From positions 620,001 through 684,000 of the forward strand of contig JADJEK010000001.1 in the NCBI GenBank assembly GCA_016709145.1: a DNA stretch of 64,000 bases, given 5' to 3'. The stretch is from Planctomycetota bacterium. GTDB taxonomy: Bacteria > Planctomycetota > B15-G4 > JADJEK01. Made by a program: the position numbers and the translations under genes. Of the stretch, positions 34,482 through 43,818 are shown piece by piece. The notes under the pieces were generated by a model. That model did no database searches. It saw only the letters and a program-made list of their open reading frames with translations, and had not been told where the DNA came from. Each line of letters opens with the position of its first letter. Positions within the stretch are counted from its first letter, which is position 1.

Positions 34482-35005
34482 GGCCGCTCTCCACGCACGC
34501 GGGACGCGAGCCACGCACGCGCGACGATCCAGTCTTCCGCGACCGTGGACCGCGCGACACCGAGCACGCCGGCGATCTGGTCGTTGGTCAGTCCGCCGAA
34601 GAAGCGCAACTCGACCATGCGCGCCTTGCGCGCGTCGAAGCGAGCGAGTTGCTCCAGCAAGTCGTCGAGCTCGAGCAGCTCGAACTCGGCGGCGCCGGCG
34701 TCGATCCCCGCCGAGGCGACGCTGACCGACGCGTCGGCGTGCTTGCGGCGACCCGTCGATCGAGCACGGGCGTGGTCGACGAGAATGCGTCGCATCGCCG
34801 TCGCCGCGACCGCGAAGAAGTGGGTTCGATCCGCGAAGCGTTGGTGTCCGGCCGACAGTCGCACCCACGCCTCGTGCACGAGGGCGGTCGGCTGCAGCGT
34901 GTGCTCGGCGCGTTCACCCGCGAGGTAGCGGCCGGCCAGCGCTCGCAATTCGTCATAGGCCTGGGGCAGCAGGGTGGCCGGGGATCGTTCGTGTTCGGAC
35001 GACAT
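34478..35005 (-). CDS. ECF sigma factor of the TIGR02999 type
   Basis: The product has 175 residues from ATG 35005, which has GGAGG in front; a longer start at 35095 is possible. The N-terminal LLPQAYDELRALAGRYLAGE and HTLQPTALVHEAWVRL are the fingerprint of the TIGR02999 group, which usually lacks a classical anti-sigma factor. Region 4 includes KARMVELRFFGGLTNDQIAG and a VARSTVAEDW recognition helix. It is followed immediately by the TPR kinase, so regulation by phosphorylation is the likely model rather than sequestration by a zinc-finger protein. Confidence 0.92.
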   Translation of the reverse strand: MSSEHERSPATLLPQAYDELRALAGRYLAGERAEHTLQPTALVHEAWVRLSAGHQRFADRTHFFAVAATAMRRILVDHARARSTGRRKHADASVSVASAGIDAGAAEFELLELDDLLEQLARFDARKARMVELRFFGGLTNDQIAGVLGVARSTVAEDWIVARAWLASRVRGERP

Positions 35006-35127
35006 GGGCGACGCCTCCGACCCGGTCGGGATGACCGGAGTCGCCACCGTTCGATGCCGCGGTCGAATGCGTGGGTCGAGAAAAGTCGACCGCATCCGCG
35101 ATCGCCGACGACCGGAGCTGCAAAGAT

Positions 35128-35169
35128 CGAGCCCGCTGCCTCGGCCTTGCGGCCAAGACAGCGGGCTCG
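35128..35169 (-). terminator. Hairpin with CGAGCCCGCTG arms
   Basis: Eleven-base arms (35128-35138 and 35159-35169) are exact complements, and an inner GGCC-TTGC-GGCC stem extends the structure. It lies in the spacer between the secreted DUF7453-like gene and the ECF gene and is the third hairpin in a row there. Confidence 0.7.
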
Positions 35170-35210
35170 GGTGCCCCTGTGTTCCGAATCAGGCGGCGTC
35201 GCGCCTTAGA

Positions 35211-35253
35211 GGCTGTGAAGAAATTGGGGGCCGCCCCCAATTTCTTCACGGCC
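35211..35253 (-). terminator. Long perfect hairpin
   Basis: GTGAAGAAATTGGGGG, loop CCG, then its exact 16-base complement (35215-35249). The stem extends by GGC/GCC across one G·T pair. It is the second hairpin after the gene ending at 35409. There is no T-tract. Confidence 0.75.
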
Positions 35254-35373
35254 GAACCCACAAGGTGTCCGAGGCGGCGGCAGCCGCCGTACTCATGGAT
35301 GGTTCGCGTCAGTTCAACGCGAATCGTCTGTGAGTTCGGCGACTGCCGTCGCCGAGCAACACCTGGTGAGGCC

Positions 35374-35408
35374 GAGAGCGTGAATCAATCGGATTGATTC
35401 ACGCTCTC
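35374..35408 (-). terminator. Hairpin abutting a stop codon
   Basis: GAGAGCGTGAATCAATC, a single base, then its exact 17-base complement. The stem begins at the base next to the TAA (35409-35411) of the minus-strand gene, with zero spacing. A stem starting at the stop codon would be very close to a terminating ribosome. Confidence 0.75.
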
Positions 35409-37430
35409 TTACGGCACGAACGTCACGCGCTGCGACTCGCTGGCGAACACGAAGAAGTTGTTGGCGTCGAAGCCGAGCCACGCGTGATCCAGCGTGATTC
35501 CCGTGAGGATCGGGAAGCCACCCGGGATCACCAGAGCCGCCTCGGCCCGACCGGCCGAGTCGAGCGTGCCGAGCGTGTTCACGAACGCGCCCTGGTTCGG
35601 CAGCGTCAGCGTCAGGTTGAAGTACGCATCCGGGTTCAGCGGGATGTTGATCGCACCGACGTTGAGGCCCGGCGTCGTGCCGGTCGCGGAACCCGCGACG
35701 AAGTAGGTCATGCCGGCGCGCGCCAAGCCGCCGTCGACGTACATCGTGTGCACTCCACCGGTCGCGACCGAGATCTCGCGCGGTGCGCCGAAGAACGTGC
35801 CGACGTGGCCGCGCACGATCGTGCTGGCGCCGTCGCTCGTGCTGACGCGAACGGTGTAGTCCCCGTTGTCCGAGAAGCTGAGCGGCCGGCTGTTGCCGTT
35901 CGAGAACTGGATGCCGCCCGACGTCGTCATGTTCTTGAACACGCCGGTCTGCACCTCGAGCAGGTCGTTGAACACGATCACCGGCACGACGCCGACGATC
36001 GGATCCCACATGAACAGGCAGGAGTTCCCCGCACCACCGACCACCGTGTTGGTGATCAGGAGCTGACCCTTGTTGTTCATGAGCATCGAGAAGCCGGTCG
36101 TCTGGCCGAACGTGCCGCCGCCCGTTCCCGGAGCGACGTCACCTTCGCGCAGCACGAGCTGCAGGTTGCCCGGCGTGCCGGCCCAGATGCCCGAGTCGTC
36201 GGTCGTACCCGAGGTGCCCACCATCGACGCCTGGAACGCGACGAAGCCGGAGTCGTTGAGCTGGCAGCTCGTGTTGTTGACCGAGTCGATCGCAGCGTTG
36301 ACCACGCCGGGAGCCGCGTCACCGCGGCGGATGACCAGCGTTTGAGCGCCACCCGGACCGACCAAGAACACGCCTCGATCGTTGACGCCGGCCGTGACGC
36401 CGAGGCCCTGGAGGTCCGAGTTGATGATCAAGTTGCCCGAAGCGTTGAACGTGCAGGCGCCGGTGTTCACGAACCACGAGTTCGTCGCCGAATTGTGGGT
36501 CACGCCCGAAATCGTGGACGGTGCACCCTCGCGCAGGATCTCCTCGACGCCGAAGCCCGGCGTGTAGATCCAAATCGCCTTGTCGTCGGCGGCGGTGGTC
36601 GCCGGGGAACCCGTACCGACGGTGTACGTGACCTCGGTCACGAATTGCCCGGTCGAATTCAACTGGGACACGAAGCCGAGCGCCGAGACCGTCGCGCCGG
36701 TCGGACCGGCGTCGCCCTTGCGCACGGCGATCGTCAGGTTGCCCGCCGGGCCCGTGAACCACGCATCGTTGTTGGTCGAGCCGACGACGTCGCCGCCGGT
36801 GAGGCTCGAACGGAACAGCACGTCGCCCGCGGCATTGAGGCCGGTCGGCTGCTGGCTCGGCGACGCGAAGCTCGACGAGTAGGTCGCGCCGGCCGTGGAC
36901 GGAGCGAAGTCGCCTTCACGCGCGAGGATCTGGAAGTTGCCCGGCGTTCCGAAGTACAGCGCCGAGTCGTTCGTGGTGACGACGCCGCCGCCGCTGAACG
37001 CACAGCCGAACATCATCTCGCCGTTCGAATTGATGCGGTTCGAACCACTGACGCCGGTGCCGGAGGCCGTGTTGATCGTGACGCCGGGGAGTTGTCCCGA
37101 CGGCTCCGCCGCACCCGAGCGCAGGATCATCTGGAGATCGGCGCGCGAGGTCCCGAAGAACAGGGCCCGATCGGTCGTCGTCGTTGCCGTACCCCCGGTG
37201 AAGCGACCGCGGAAGAACACGCGACCGAACTCGTCGATGACGCCGGAGTCGAACGTGCTCGACCCACCGAACACTTCGCCGTTGGTGAGGCCCGGGACCG
37301 GGTCACCGGTCGTGGCGATCACTTGGCCGTTGGCGGAGATCTGGCTTTGCGCGAGTCCGAGCGACGCACCGACACTGGCGGTCAGAGCGCACGCGGACGC
37401 GATGAACAGGCGACGCATCGCGATGGACAT
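35409..37430 (-). CDS. Secreted repeat protein of the planctomycete DUF7453-like type
   Basis: The 673-residue protein has a signal peptide (MSIAMRRLFIASACALTASV). The body is a series of about eight to nine repeats of roughly 60 residues. Each has a strand like LREGDVAPGTGGGTFG or VRKGDAGPTGATV and a partner strand such as GSTNNDAWFTGPAGNL. This pattern matches the choice-of-anchor-like DUF7453 proteins I know from planctomycetes. The last about 120 residues form a separate beta domain ending DHAWLGFDANNFFVFASESQ and then VTFVP. It is probably extracellular. Function is unknown. The start at 37430 was chosen for the signal peptide; an upstream extension to 37736 in the same frame has no signal sequence. 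Confidence 0.8.
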   Translation of the reverse strand: MSIAMRRLFIASACALTASVGASLGLAQSQISANGQVIATTGDPVPGLTNGEVFGGSSTFDSGVIDEFGRVFFRGRFTGGTATTTTDRALFFGTSRADLQMILRSGAAEPSGQLPGVTINTASGTGVSGSNRINSNGEMMFGCAFSGGGVVTTNDSALYFGTPGNFQILAREGDFAPSTAGATYSSSFASPSQQPTGLNAAGDVLFRSSLTGGDVVGSTNNDAWFTGPAGNLTIAVRKGDAGPTGATVSALGFVSQLNSTGQFVTEVTYTVGTGSPATTAADDKAIWIYTPGFGVEEILREGAPSTISGVTHNSATNSWFVNTGACTFNASGNLIINSDLQGLGVTAGVNDRGVFLVGPGGAQTLVIRRGDAAPGVVNAAIDSVNNTSCQLNDSGFVAFQASMVGTSGTTDDSGIWAGTPGNLQLVLREGDVAPGTGGGTFGQTTGFSMLMNNKGQLLITNTVVGGAGNSCLFMWDPIVGVVPVIVFNDLLEVQTGVFKNMTTSGGIQFSNGNSRPLSFSDNGDYTVRVSTSDGASTIVRGHVGTFFGAPREISVATGGVHTMYVDGGLARAGMTYFVAGSATGTTPGLNVGAINIPLNPDAYFNLTLTLPNQGAFVNTLGTLDSAGRAEAALVIPGGFPILTGITLDHAWLGFDANNFFVFASESQRVTFVP

Positions 37431-37804
37431 GAGGTGTGGTCCTTTTGGGAAACGATCGGTTCGAGGGGACCGCGGGTCCCGCCCGTCGCGGTGAGCCCTC
37501 GGTTCGATGGATGAGCACGTCGAAGTTGTGAGGATCCGACGGGCCGCGCGAGTGCTCGGGATCGTGGCATCGACCAGGCGCACGCGGCTCGTCGAATCCT
37601 CCATTCCCTGTTTGCCGTGGGATCGGTTTCCTGGCTCCACTTTTTCGAAATCATCCGGGACCCGCGCGATCCGGGGAGGCTCGTTCGTAACCCGTTCGCC
37701 CAGGCCCGACCGGGAACGCGGCAGAGCCGGTCGCACCGTTCCGTACCGTGCCGACCCGGCGATGGCGGCCCCCGCCTCGACCGGTCCCCCGCCACGGAGC
37801 CTCC
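37431..37804. other. Divergent intergenic region
   Basis: This is 374 bases between the divergent secreted-protein gene and the alpha/beta-hydrolase gene. It must hold both promoters and leaders. I see no strong hairpin, repeat or gene in it and cannot place promoter boxes. Confidence 0.5.
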
Positions 37805-38650
37805 ATGTCCGCGCGTCACGTCGTTGAACACGCCGGAGCGAAACTCTCGTACTCCACGGCAGGACGAGGCGACCCGGTCCTGTTCATCCAGGGCGTCGGC
37901 GTGCATGGAGACGGTTGGCGTCCGCAGATCGATGTGCTCGCGGAGCGCCGTCGATGCATCGCGTTCGATCACCGCTGCATCGGAGCGAGCACCGGCGATG
38001 GAGCGAGCATCACCGTCCAGCGCCTCGCCGACGACGCGCGAGCGATCCTCGACGCGCAGGGGATCGGCGTCGCGCACGTCGTCGGGCATTCGCTCGGCGG
38101 CATGATCGCGGCGGAACTGGCGATCACGCACCCGACGCGCGTGCGCAGCTTGTCGCTGCTTTGCACGTTCGCGGTCGGTCGACACGTCGCGCCGCTGACG
38201 CCGACGATGGCGTGGCTCGGTCTGCGGACGAAGATCGGTACGCGCGCCCAGCGCCGCCGCGCGTTCCTACGTCTGGTGTTGCCGCCGAGTCCACGATCGC
38301 ACGCCGAGCTCGACGTGCTCGCCACGGACCTCGCGCCGGTCTTCGGCCACGATCTCGCCGATCAGCCGGCCGTCGTCTTCCACCAACTCCGCGCGCTGCG
38401 TGAGGGCGACGTGTCGCGGCGACTGCACGAACTCGCGGCGATCCCGACGTTGGTCGTCAGTGCGCGTCACGATCTGCTGGCGCCGCCGAAACTCGGGGAG
38501 GCTCTGGCCCAAGGCATTCCCGGCGCGCAGTTCGAGGAAGTCGCCGACGCCGCGCACGGCCTCCCGATCACGCACCCCGCGTGGACCAACGCGCGGTTGG
38601 CCGCGCACTTCGAGCATGGCGACGAGTTTCACACCGGCAGCGCGTCGTAG
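37805..38650 (+). CDS. Alpha/beta-fold hydrolase
   Basis: The 281-residue hydrolase has the usual elements: VLFIQGVGVHGDGW (oxyanion region), FDHRCIGAST, VVGHSLGGMIAAE with the nucleophile Ser, SARHDLLAPP with the acid Asp and DAAHGLP with the His. A helical cap region lies at about 140-210. It resembles the 3-oxoadipate enol-lactonase/haloperoxidase-like group, but the substrate cannot be assigned. There is no signal peptide, so it is probably cytoplasmic. Its last 22 bases overlap the 3' end of the convergent ECF gene (38629-38650). Confidence 0.9.
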   Translation: MSARHVVEHAGAKLSYSTAGRGDPVLFIQGVGVHGDGWRPQIDVLAERRRCIAFDHRCIGASTGDGASITVQRLADDARAILDAQGIGVAHVVGHSLGGMIAAELAITHPTRVRSLSLLCTFAVGRHVAPLTPTMAWLGLRTKIGTRAQRRRAFLRLVLPPSPRSHAELDVLATDLAPVFGHDLADQPAVVFHQLRALREGDVSRRLHELAAIPTLVVSARHDLLAPPKLGEALAQGIPGAQFEEVADAAHGLPITHPAWTNARLAAHFEHGDEFHTGSAS

Positions 38651-39315
38651 CCCACCGCGGCGGCATCGTGCGTGCGGATGCCGAGCGACTCGGCGAGGCG
38701 ATTCCCGAACCGTTCCTCGAGCGCGACCTTCAGCGCCTGCCGCGCCCGATGGACGCGGATCTTCAGCGCGTTGCGCGTGATCCCGAGCCAGCGCGCGATC
38801 TCGGCCGAGTCCCGTTGCTCGATGTCCCGCAGCAACAGGATCGTGCGGTGCTTCTCGGACAGCGTGTCGATGGCCTCGCGCACGCTCAGGGCGACGTCGG
38901 CCGCGTCCACGGCTGCGGACGTGTCGTCGGAATCGGTCGTGAACGCTTCGATCGACACCGAGCCGGGGGACGCCGTGTCGTCATCGGGACCCGTGGTCTC
39001 GAGGCGCACTTCACGCCGCGTCTTGCGCGCACGCATGCGGAGGAGCGCCGCATTGACGCCGATGCGGTGGATCCACGTCGACAACTGCGCACGGCCATCG
39101 AACTGCTCGATCTTGCGGAACACGATCGAGAACGTCTCGGTCAGCACGTCCTCGGCCTCGGCGCGATCCGCCAGCAACGACTCGAGCACGCGCAGGAGCC
39201 GCGGCGCGCGGGTCTCGACGAGGTGGCGATATGCGTCGTCGTCGCCGCACTTCAGTCGGGCGACGAGTTCGGGTTCGGACGACCAGGAAGGAGCGTTCTG
39301 CGCGAGTCGCGACAT
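38629..39315 (-). CDS. ECF RNA polymerase sigma factor
   Basis: The product has 228 residues. Region 2 is at about 20-95 (DDAYRHLVETRAPRLLRVLE, AEDVLTETFSIVFRKIEQF, LSTWIHRIGVNAALLR). An acidic linker of about 45 residues (TGPDDDTASPGS and beyond) is longer than usual. Region 4 is at about 140-195 (HRTILLLRDIEQRDSAEIAR, then TRNALKIRVHRAR). The C-terminal about 25 residues extend into the convergent hydrolase gene. No anti-sigma gene follows. It is the last member of a minus-strand run that starts with the HbpS-like gene, 140 bases after a hybrid histidine kinase. Control through that kinase is possible but unproven. Confidence 0.92.
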   Translation of the reverse strand: MSRLAQNAPSWSSEPELVARLKCGDDDAYRHLVETRAPRLLRVLESLLADRAEAEDVLTETFSIVFRKIEQFDGRAQLSTWIHRIGVNAALLRMRARKTRREVRLETTGPDDDTASPGSVSIEAFTTDSDDTSAAVDAADVALSVREAIDTLSEKHRTILLLRDIEQRDSAEIARWLGITRNALKIRVHRARQALKVALEERFGNRLAESLGIRTHDAAAVGYDALPV

Positions 39316-39455
39316 GGTCCAGCACTCCGAGAGACGCGGGGCGAATGCACCCGCCGAACTCCGAAGCGAGAACTCCGGGCATGCAGCCCGACGCTCACGG
39401 TGTTTTCTTCGAGTCCGATGCCGGGGGCCTCGGTCGACCGCCTGGCGTCACGGGC

Positions 39456-42128
39456 TCACGCCCGCGGCGACGCCGAACGCGTCACTGCCGCCAGCACGGC
39501 CTGCATCCGTTCCATCGTCACCGGCTTCGCGACGAACTCGTCCATGCCCGCAAGGCGGCAGGTGTCGATGTCGCCCGGCATCGCGTTGGCCGTCAGCGCG
39601 ATGATCGGGACATGGCGCGCGCGCTCCATGGCACGGATGCGCTTCGTCGCTTCGATGCCATCCAACACCGGCATGTGCCAGTCCATGAGGACGACGTCGT
39701 AGTCACCCTGCGCGAACAGTTCGACCGCGACTTGACCGTTCTCGGCGACCTGCACTTCGCAGCCCAGTCGATCGAGCATGCGGCGCGCGACTTTCTGGTT
39801 GATCGGATTGTCCTCGGCGAGCAAGACCCGAAGTCCGAGCGCCGGTCGATCGCCGGCCGGCGACGCGACCGCTTCGAGTTTCGTCGCAGTCGACTTCGTG
39901 TCCGCGGCGTCGAACACGAGTTCGACGCGGAACGTCGAACCGAACCCCGCCTGCGAGTCGCACGTGATCGAACCGCCCATCGACTCCACCAGCCGCTTGG
40001 CGATGGCGAGGCCGAGGCCGGTTCCACCGAACGCGCGCGTGACCGCAGCCGACGCCTGCGTGAACGGTTGGAACAACCGCGACATCGTCTCGGTCGTCAT
40101 GCCGGGCCCGGTGTCGACGATCTCGAAACGCACGCCGTGCTTGCGCCCGCTCGCTTCGAACGTCGTCAGTGCGATCTCGACGCTGCCCCGCTCGGTGAAC
40201 TTCACCGCGTTGCCGACGAGGTTCAGCAGGACCTGACGCAGTCGGCCCGGGTCGCCGACGACGCGTTCAGGAACCTCGGCGCGTACGGTGGACTTCAGAC
40301 CGATCCGCTTTTCCTGCGCGCGACCGGCGAACAAGCGCCGCGCGTCGTCGACGACGCGATGCAAGTCGAACGGGACGTGCTCGAGCTCGAGCCGACCCGC
40401 CTCGATCTTGGAGAAGTCGAGCACGTCGTTCAGGATCACGAGCAACGCGGCGCCGGACTCGTGGACCGTTCGCACGAGATCGAGTTGCGCGGCGTCGAGC
40501 TTCGACTCCATCAGCAGCGACGTGACTCCGATCACGCCGTTCAGCGGCGTGCGGATCTCGTGACTCATCATCGCCAGGAACTCGCTCTTCGAGCGGGTCG
40601 CCGCTTCGGCGGTGTCCTTCGCGAGTTGCAGTGCGGTGCGCACCGAGCGTTGTTCGGTGATGTCCTGGAACGCTCCGGCGACGCGCACGACACGATCGCC
40701 GTCGACGATCGGTCGGCCGATCGCTCGCACCCAGATCGACCGGTCCCGCGCGGTCACGAACGGCAGTTCGAGGTCGAAGTCCTCTCGATGCGCGATCGCG
40801 CGCTCGACGGCCACGCGGATCTCCTGCGCCGCCGCACCCGGATAGAACGCGATCGCGGACTCGAAGCTCGGCACCCAGTCCTCGGCGACGTCGTGGATCG
40901 CTTTGACCTGACTGGACCAATGCAGGACGCCGCTGTCGACGTCGTAGGTCCACGCGCCGACACGCGCGAGATCGGCCATCGCCGACAACTCCGCTGCCTG
41001 CGAAGCCGACACGCCCGCCAACGAACGCAGTTCCGCGGTCATCGCCGTCGCCAGCGCGCGGGCCTTCGCGACGGCTCCTTCGCGCGATCGGAACAGCAGC
41101 CCGACGAGACCCGCGACCACGAGACCGGCGAGCGTGAGGCCTGCCAGCACCCACCGCGAAGCCTTGACGAAGCCAGGCGTGGAGCGCATCTCCACGTTCC
41201 ACGACTGGCCGCCGAACGTGAGCGTCGAGACCACGACCGAACGCGCCGCATCGCTCGGAGCGCCGACGCTCCGCTCGTGCTCCGATGGAGATTCGAACGC
41301 GCACGCGATCTCGCCGTCGGCTGCTGCTTCCAGAGCTTCCTGCACGGCAGTGTCCACGACCGGCATGTAGATCCAACCCACCAGCGCTCGCTCGCGCAGG
41401 ACGTCGGAGGTCACCGGCTCACCATTGCGGTACACCGGCACCAGCGCGAGGAAGCCACGCTCGCTCGTCGCGGACTCGCGCAATGCGATGGGCCCCGACG
41501 CGGCCAACTTGCCCGTGTGTGCGGCGCGATGCAACGCGTCGAAGACGACCGGAACCGAGGAGTAGTCGAATCCGAGTGGCTTCACGCGCGCTTCGCGGGG
41601 CTCGAGGTAGCGCAGCACCGCGAGGTCGGCCGTCGAGGGGCGATCCCCGTCCGCATCGGCGTGGATCCGGAACTCCGAACTCCCGGACTCGCGGGCCCGC
41701 GCCTCGAACTCGACCCGGCGTTCCGGCGCGACTCGGTCGATGAAGCCGATGCCGAGCGCTCCGGGGAACTCGACGTCCACGTGCAAGTTCGCCCAGAGTC
41801 GCTCGAACTCGGCGCTCGAGACCGAGTCGCTGCCGACGAACAGGGCGAGGGCCGCCTGCAGGCCGCACTGGAAGCGATGGACACGCTCGTTCCACGCTCT
41901 CTCCACGCGCTGCGTCAGCTCGTCGAAGCGAGCTTCGTCGCTACGTGCGAGTTCGCGCGCGATCCACGTGCCGGCCGCGGCCGTGAGCAGGAGCACGCCA
42001 AGCGCCGCGACCCACGCCATCGCCGACCAGCGGCCACGCGGATGAGCCGCGTCGCTGCCGTCGGTCCGCGCGCGCGCGGATGCGCCCGCGACGTCGTGTC
42101 GAAGTTCGCGCGTGAGTGGCTTGCGCAA
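39456..42128 (-). CDS. Hybrid sensor histidine kinase (CHASE-PAS-HisKA-HATPase-REC)
   Basis: This 890-residue membrane sensor has transmembrane helix 1 at about 36-57. An extracytoplasmic CHASE domain at about 60-320 includes FPGALGIGFIDRVAP. Transmembrane helix 2 is at about 324-346, and a PAS domain at about 380-500 (LARVGAWTYDVDSG). The HisKA box FLAMMSHEIRTPLNG has His523. The HATPase domain has NLVGNAVKFTERG, VDTGPGM and GGTGLGLAIA. A C-terminal receiver at about 766-885 has VLLAEDNPINQKVA and phospho-acceptor Asp816 in VVLMDWHMPVLDG. CHASE domains bind small molecules; the ligand is unknown. There is no separate response regulator nearby. It lies 54 bases after the SMP-30-like gene, and an ECF gene follows. 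Confidence 0.95.
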   Translation of the reverse strand: MRKPLTRELRHDVAGASARARTDGSDAAHPRGRWSAMAWVAALGVLLLTAAAGTWIARELARSDEARFDELTQRVERAWNERVHRFQCGLQAALALFVGSDSVSSAEFERLWANLHVDVEFPGALGIGFIDRVAPERRVEFEARARESGSSEFRIHADADGDRPSTADLAVLRYLEPREARVKPLGFDYSSVPVVFDALHRAAHTGKLAASGPIALRESATSERGFLALVPVYRNGEPVTSDVLRERALVGWIYMPVVDTAVQEALEAAADGEIACAFESPSEHERSVGAPSDAARSVVVSTLTFGGQSWNVEMRSTPGFVKASRWVLAGLTLAGLVVAGLVGLLFRSREGAVAKARALATAMTAELRSLAGVSASQAAELSAMADLARVGAWTYDVDSGVLHWSSQVKAIHDVAEDWVPSFESAIAFYPGAAAQEIRVAVERAIAHREDFDLELPFVTARDRSIWVRAIGRPIVDGDRVVRVAGAFQDITEQRSVRTALQLAKDTAEAATRSKSEFLAMMSHEIRTPLNGVIGVTSLLMESKLDAAQLDLVRTVHESGAALLVILNDVLDFSKIEAGRLELEHVPFDLHRVVDDARRLFAGRAQEKRIGLKSTVRAEVPERVVGDPGRLRQVLLNLVGNAVKFTERGSVEIALTTFEASGRKHGVRFEIVDTGPGMTTETMSRLFQPFTQASAAVTRAFGGTGLGLAIAKRLVESMGGSITCDSQAGFGSTFRVELVFDAADTKSTATKLEAVASPAGDRPALGLRVLLAEDNPINQKVARRMLDRLGCEVQVAENGQVAVELFAQGDYDVVLMDWHMPVLDGIEATKRIRAMERARHVPIIALTANAMPGDIDTCRLAGMDEFVAKPVTMERMQAVLAAVTRSASPRA

Positions 42129-42182
42129 AGGTGGGTCTCGCTGCCTCGTCGTGGCACCGCGGCGGATCCACGGTCGAGACGC

Positions 42183-43814
42183 TCATCGACCAGCGCGAAC
42201 ACCCGTCTTGAGAGACCCGCGTCCGCGCAGAGTCAGGCGATACAGCCCCGTCCGGGCGGCCAGGACGAGCCGCGTCCGTCCGGCGTCTTCCCAGGCGAAG
42301 TTGGCGGGCAGCTCCGGAGTCACGATCGTGCCCAGATGGAGCCCGCTCGCAGCGAGCACATGGACTCCGCCGGGACCCGACACGAAGACGTTGCCGGCGT
42401 GATCGACCTCGAGCCCGTCGAGCGCTTCTTCGCCCGGAAAGTCCTTCGTGAAGTCGAAGAACACGTCGCTCGACGTCGCGCTGCCGTCGGTCTCGATCCG
42501 GAACCGGCGGATCTGCTTCGAGCCGGTGTCCCAATTGGCGACGTACAGGAAGCGCTCGTCCGGGGAGAACGCGATGCCGTTCGGACCGGAGAACTCCTTC
42601 GACACCAACGAGAGCACGCCGTCCTTCAGGCAGTAGACCCCGCAGAAGTCGAGCTCTCGCGCTGGGTCGTCATGGAGTCCCGGCAGGCCGAACGGCGGGT
42701 CGGTGAAGAACAAGGCCCCGTCACTGCGATACGTCAGGTCGTTCGGTGAGTTCAACCGCTTGCCGTCGAAGCGATCGGCGAGCACCGTGAGCACGCCGTT
42801 GCGTTCGAGTCGAGTGACGCGGCGGTTGCCGTGCTCGCAGAGCGTGAGTCGTCCCTCTCGATCGAGCGCGAGCCCATTGCTGCCGGGCTGGCGGTAGCGG
42901 CCGAGATCGACGCCGGAATAGCCGCTCTTCGTGCGGTACACGGCGACGCCCTCGTCCGCGCTCCAGCGCTGGACGACGTTGCGGTTCGGATCGCTGAACA
43001 ACACGTCGCCGGTGTCCAGCACGACCGGGCCTTCGCAGAATCCGAATCCCGTCGCAAGTCGCTCGAGCGTCGCCTCCGGCGCGACGACCGCGGTGAACGC
43101 CGGATCGGCGACGCGCGTGGTGAACTCGACGAACTCCGCCCGACGCCAACGCTCGGGTCGATAGACGTCGAGCGTCGCCGAACGCATCCAGACGTAGTTC
43201 TCGGGCGGATGCGAGAGCGGCGCGTTGGCCGCGAACACGGCGACCGTGAACTCTTGGCCCACGTGCGCCGAGTTCGACAGCACGACGCGCTGGACCGCGT
43301 TCCAGCCGGCTGCGACCGCACCACCGGTCTGCCCGAGAGTCGGACGCAACGCGCCGTCGACCCAGATCTCGGCGAGGTCGTCGACGACGAGTTCGAGGAC
43401 GACCACGGCGCCATCGACCGCGACGGTGCCGAGAGTTTGCGGCATGCGCACGTGCAGCCGGTACCAGACGAAGCTCGTGCGGCCGTCGCCGAGACGCGTT
43501 TCGAGTTGGTCGGCCGGGAGCTCGCGCCACGCGGAGTCGTCGAATCCAGGCGTGTGAGCGTGCGGCGTGGGCTCGAACGTGGAGTTCTCCGGACCGCTCG
43601 GCTTGAGGTCCGCGCCGACCGCGCGGAACGCGATCGGTGCGAGCTCGACGTCATGGACGCGCCACGTCGCGTTCACCAGCGCCGCTCCATCGAGGGTGCG
43701 CAGGTCGACGCAGGCATCCGGATTGTTGCGCGGCCGAGCGTTCTGCGCCGGACCGTTGCTCGGGTCGGCGAATGCGAGACAAGACAATGCGAGCGCGCTC
43801 GTGAGGAAGTCCAT
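42183..43814 (-). CDS. SMP-30/gluconolactonase-like protein with N-terminal jelly-roll domain
   Basis: The 543-residue protein has a signal-like N-terminus (MDFLTSALALSCLAFA), so it is probably exported. Residues about 30-240 resemble a galactose-binding-type jelly roll (WYRLHVRMPQTLG, LVVDDLAEIWVDG). Residues about 255-540 form a six-bladed SMP-30/gluconolactonase propeller: FCEGPVVLDTGDVLFSD, GSNGLALDREGRLTLCEHG, RLNSPNDLTYRSDGALFFTD, GPNGIAFSPDERFLYVANW and ALDGLEVDHAGNVF. The Glu, Asn and Asp residues that bind the divalent metal are present. Lactone hydrolysis is the expected reaction class; the substrate is unknown. The start at 43814 leaves four bases after the YHS lipoprotein gene, a clear operon link. 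Confidence 0.88.
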   Translation of the reverse strand: MDFLTSALALSCLAFADPSNGPAQNARPRNNPDACVDLRTLDGAALVNATWRVHDVELAPIAFRAVGADLKPSGPENSTFEPTPHAHTPGFDDSAWRELPADQLETRLGDGRTSFVWYRLHVRMPQTLGTVAVDGAVVVLELVVDDLAEIWVDGALRPTLGQTGGAVAAGWNAVQRVVLSNSAHVGQEFTVAVFAANAPLSHPPENYVWMRSATLDVYRPERWRRAEFVEFTTRVADPAFTAVVAPEATLERLATGFGFCEGPVVLDTGDVLFSDPNRNVVQRWSADEGVAVYRTKSGYSGVDLGRYRQPGSNGLALDREGRLTLCEHGNRRVTRLERNGVLTVLADRFDGKRLNSPNDLTYRSDGALFFTDPPFGLPGLHDDPARELDFCGVYCLKDGVLSLVSKEFSGPNGIAFSPDERFLYVANWDTGSKQIRRFRIETDGSATSSDVFFDFTKDFPGEEALDGLEVDHAGNVFVSGPGGVHVLAASGLHLGTIVTPELPANFAWEDAGRTRLVLAARTGLYRLTLRGRGSLKTGVRAGR

Positions 43815-43818
43815 CGAC

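Noticed and set aside
39231..42749. 1172-codon plus-strand open frame
   Set aside because: It runs antisense through the ECF, hybrid kinase and lactonase genes. It is Arg/His-rich with no motif, so it is not a gene.
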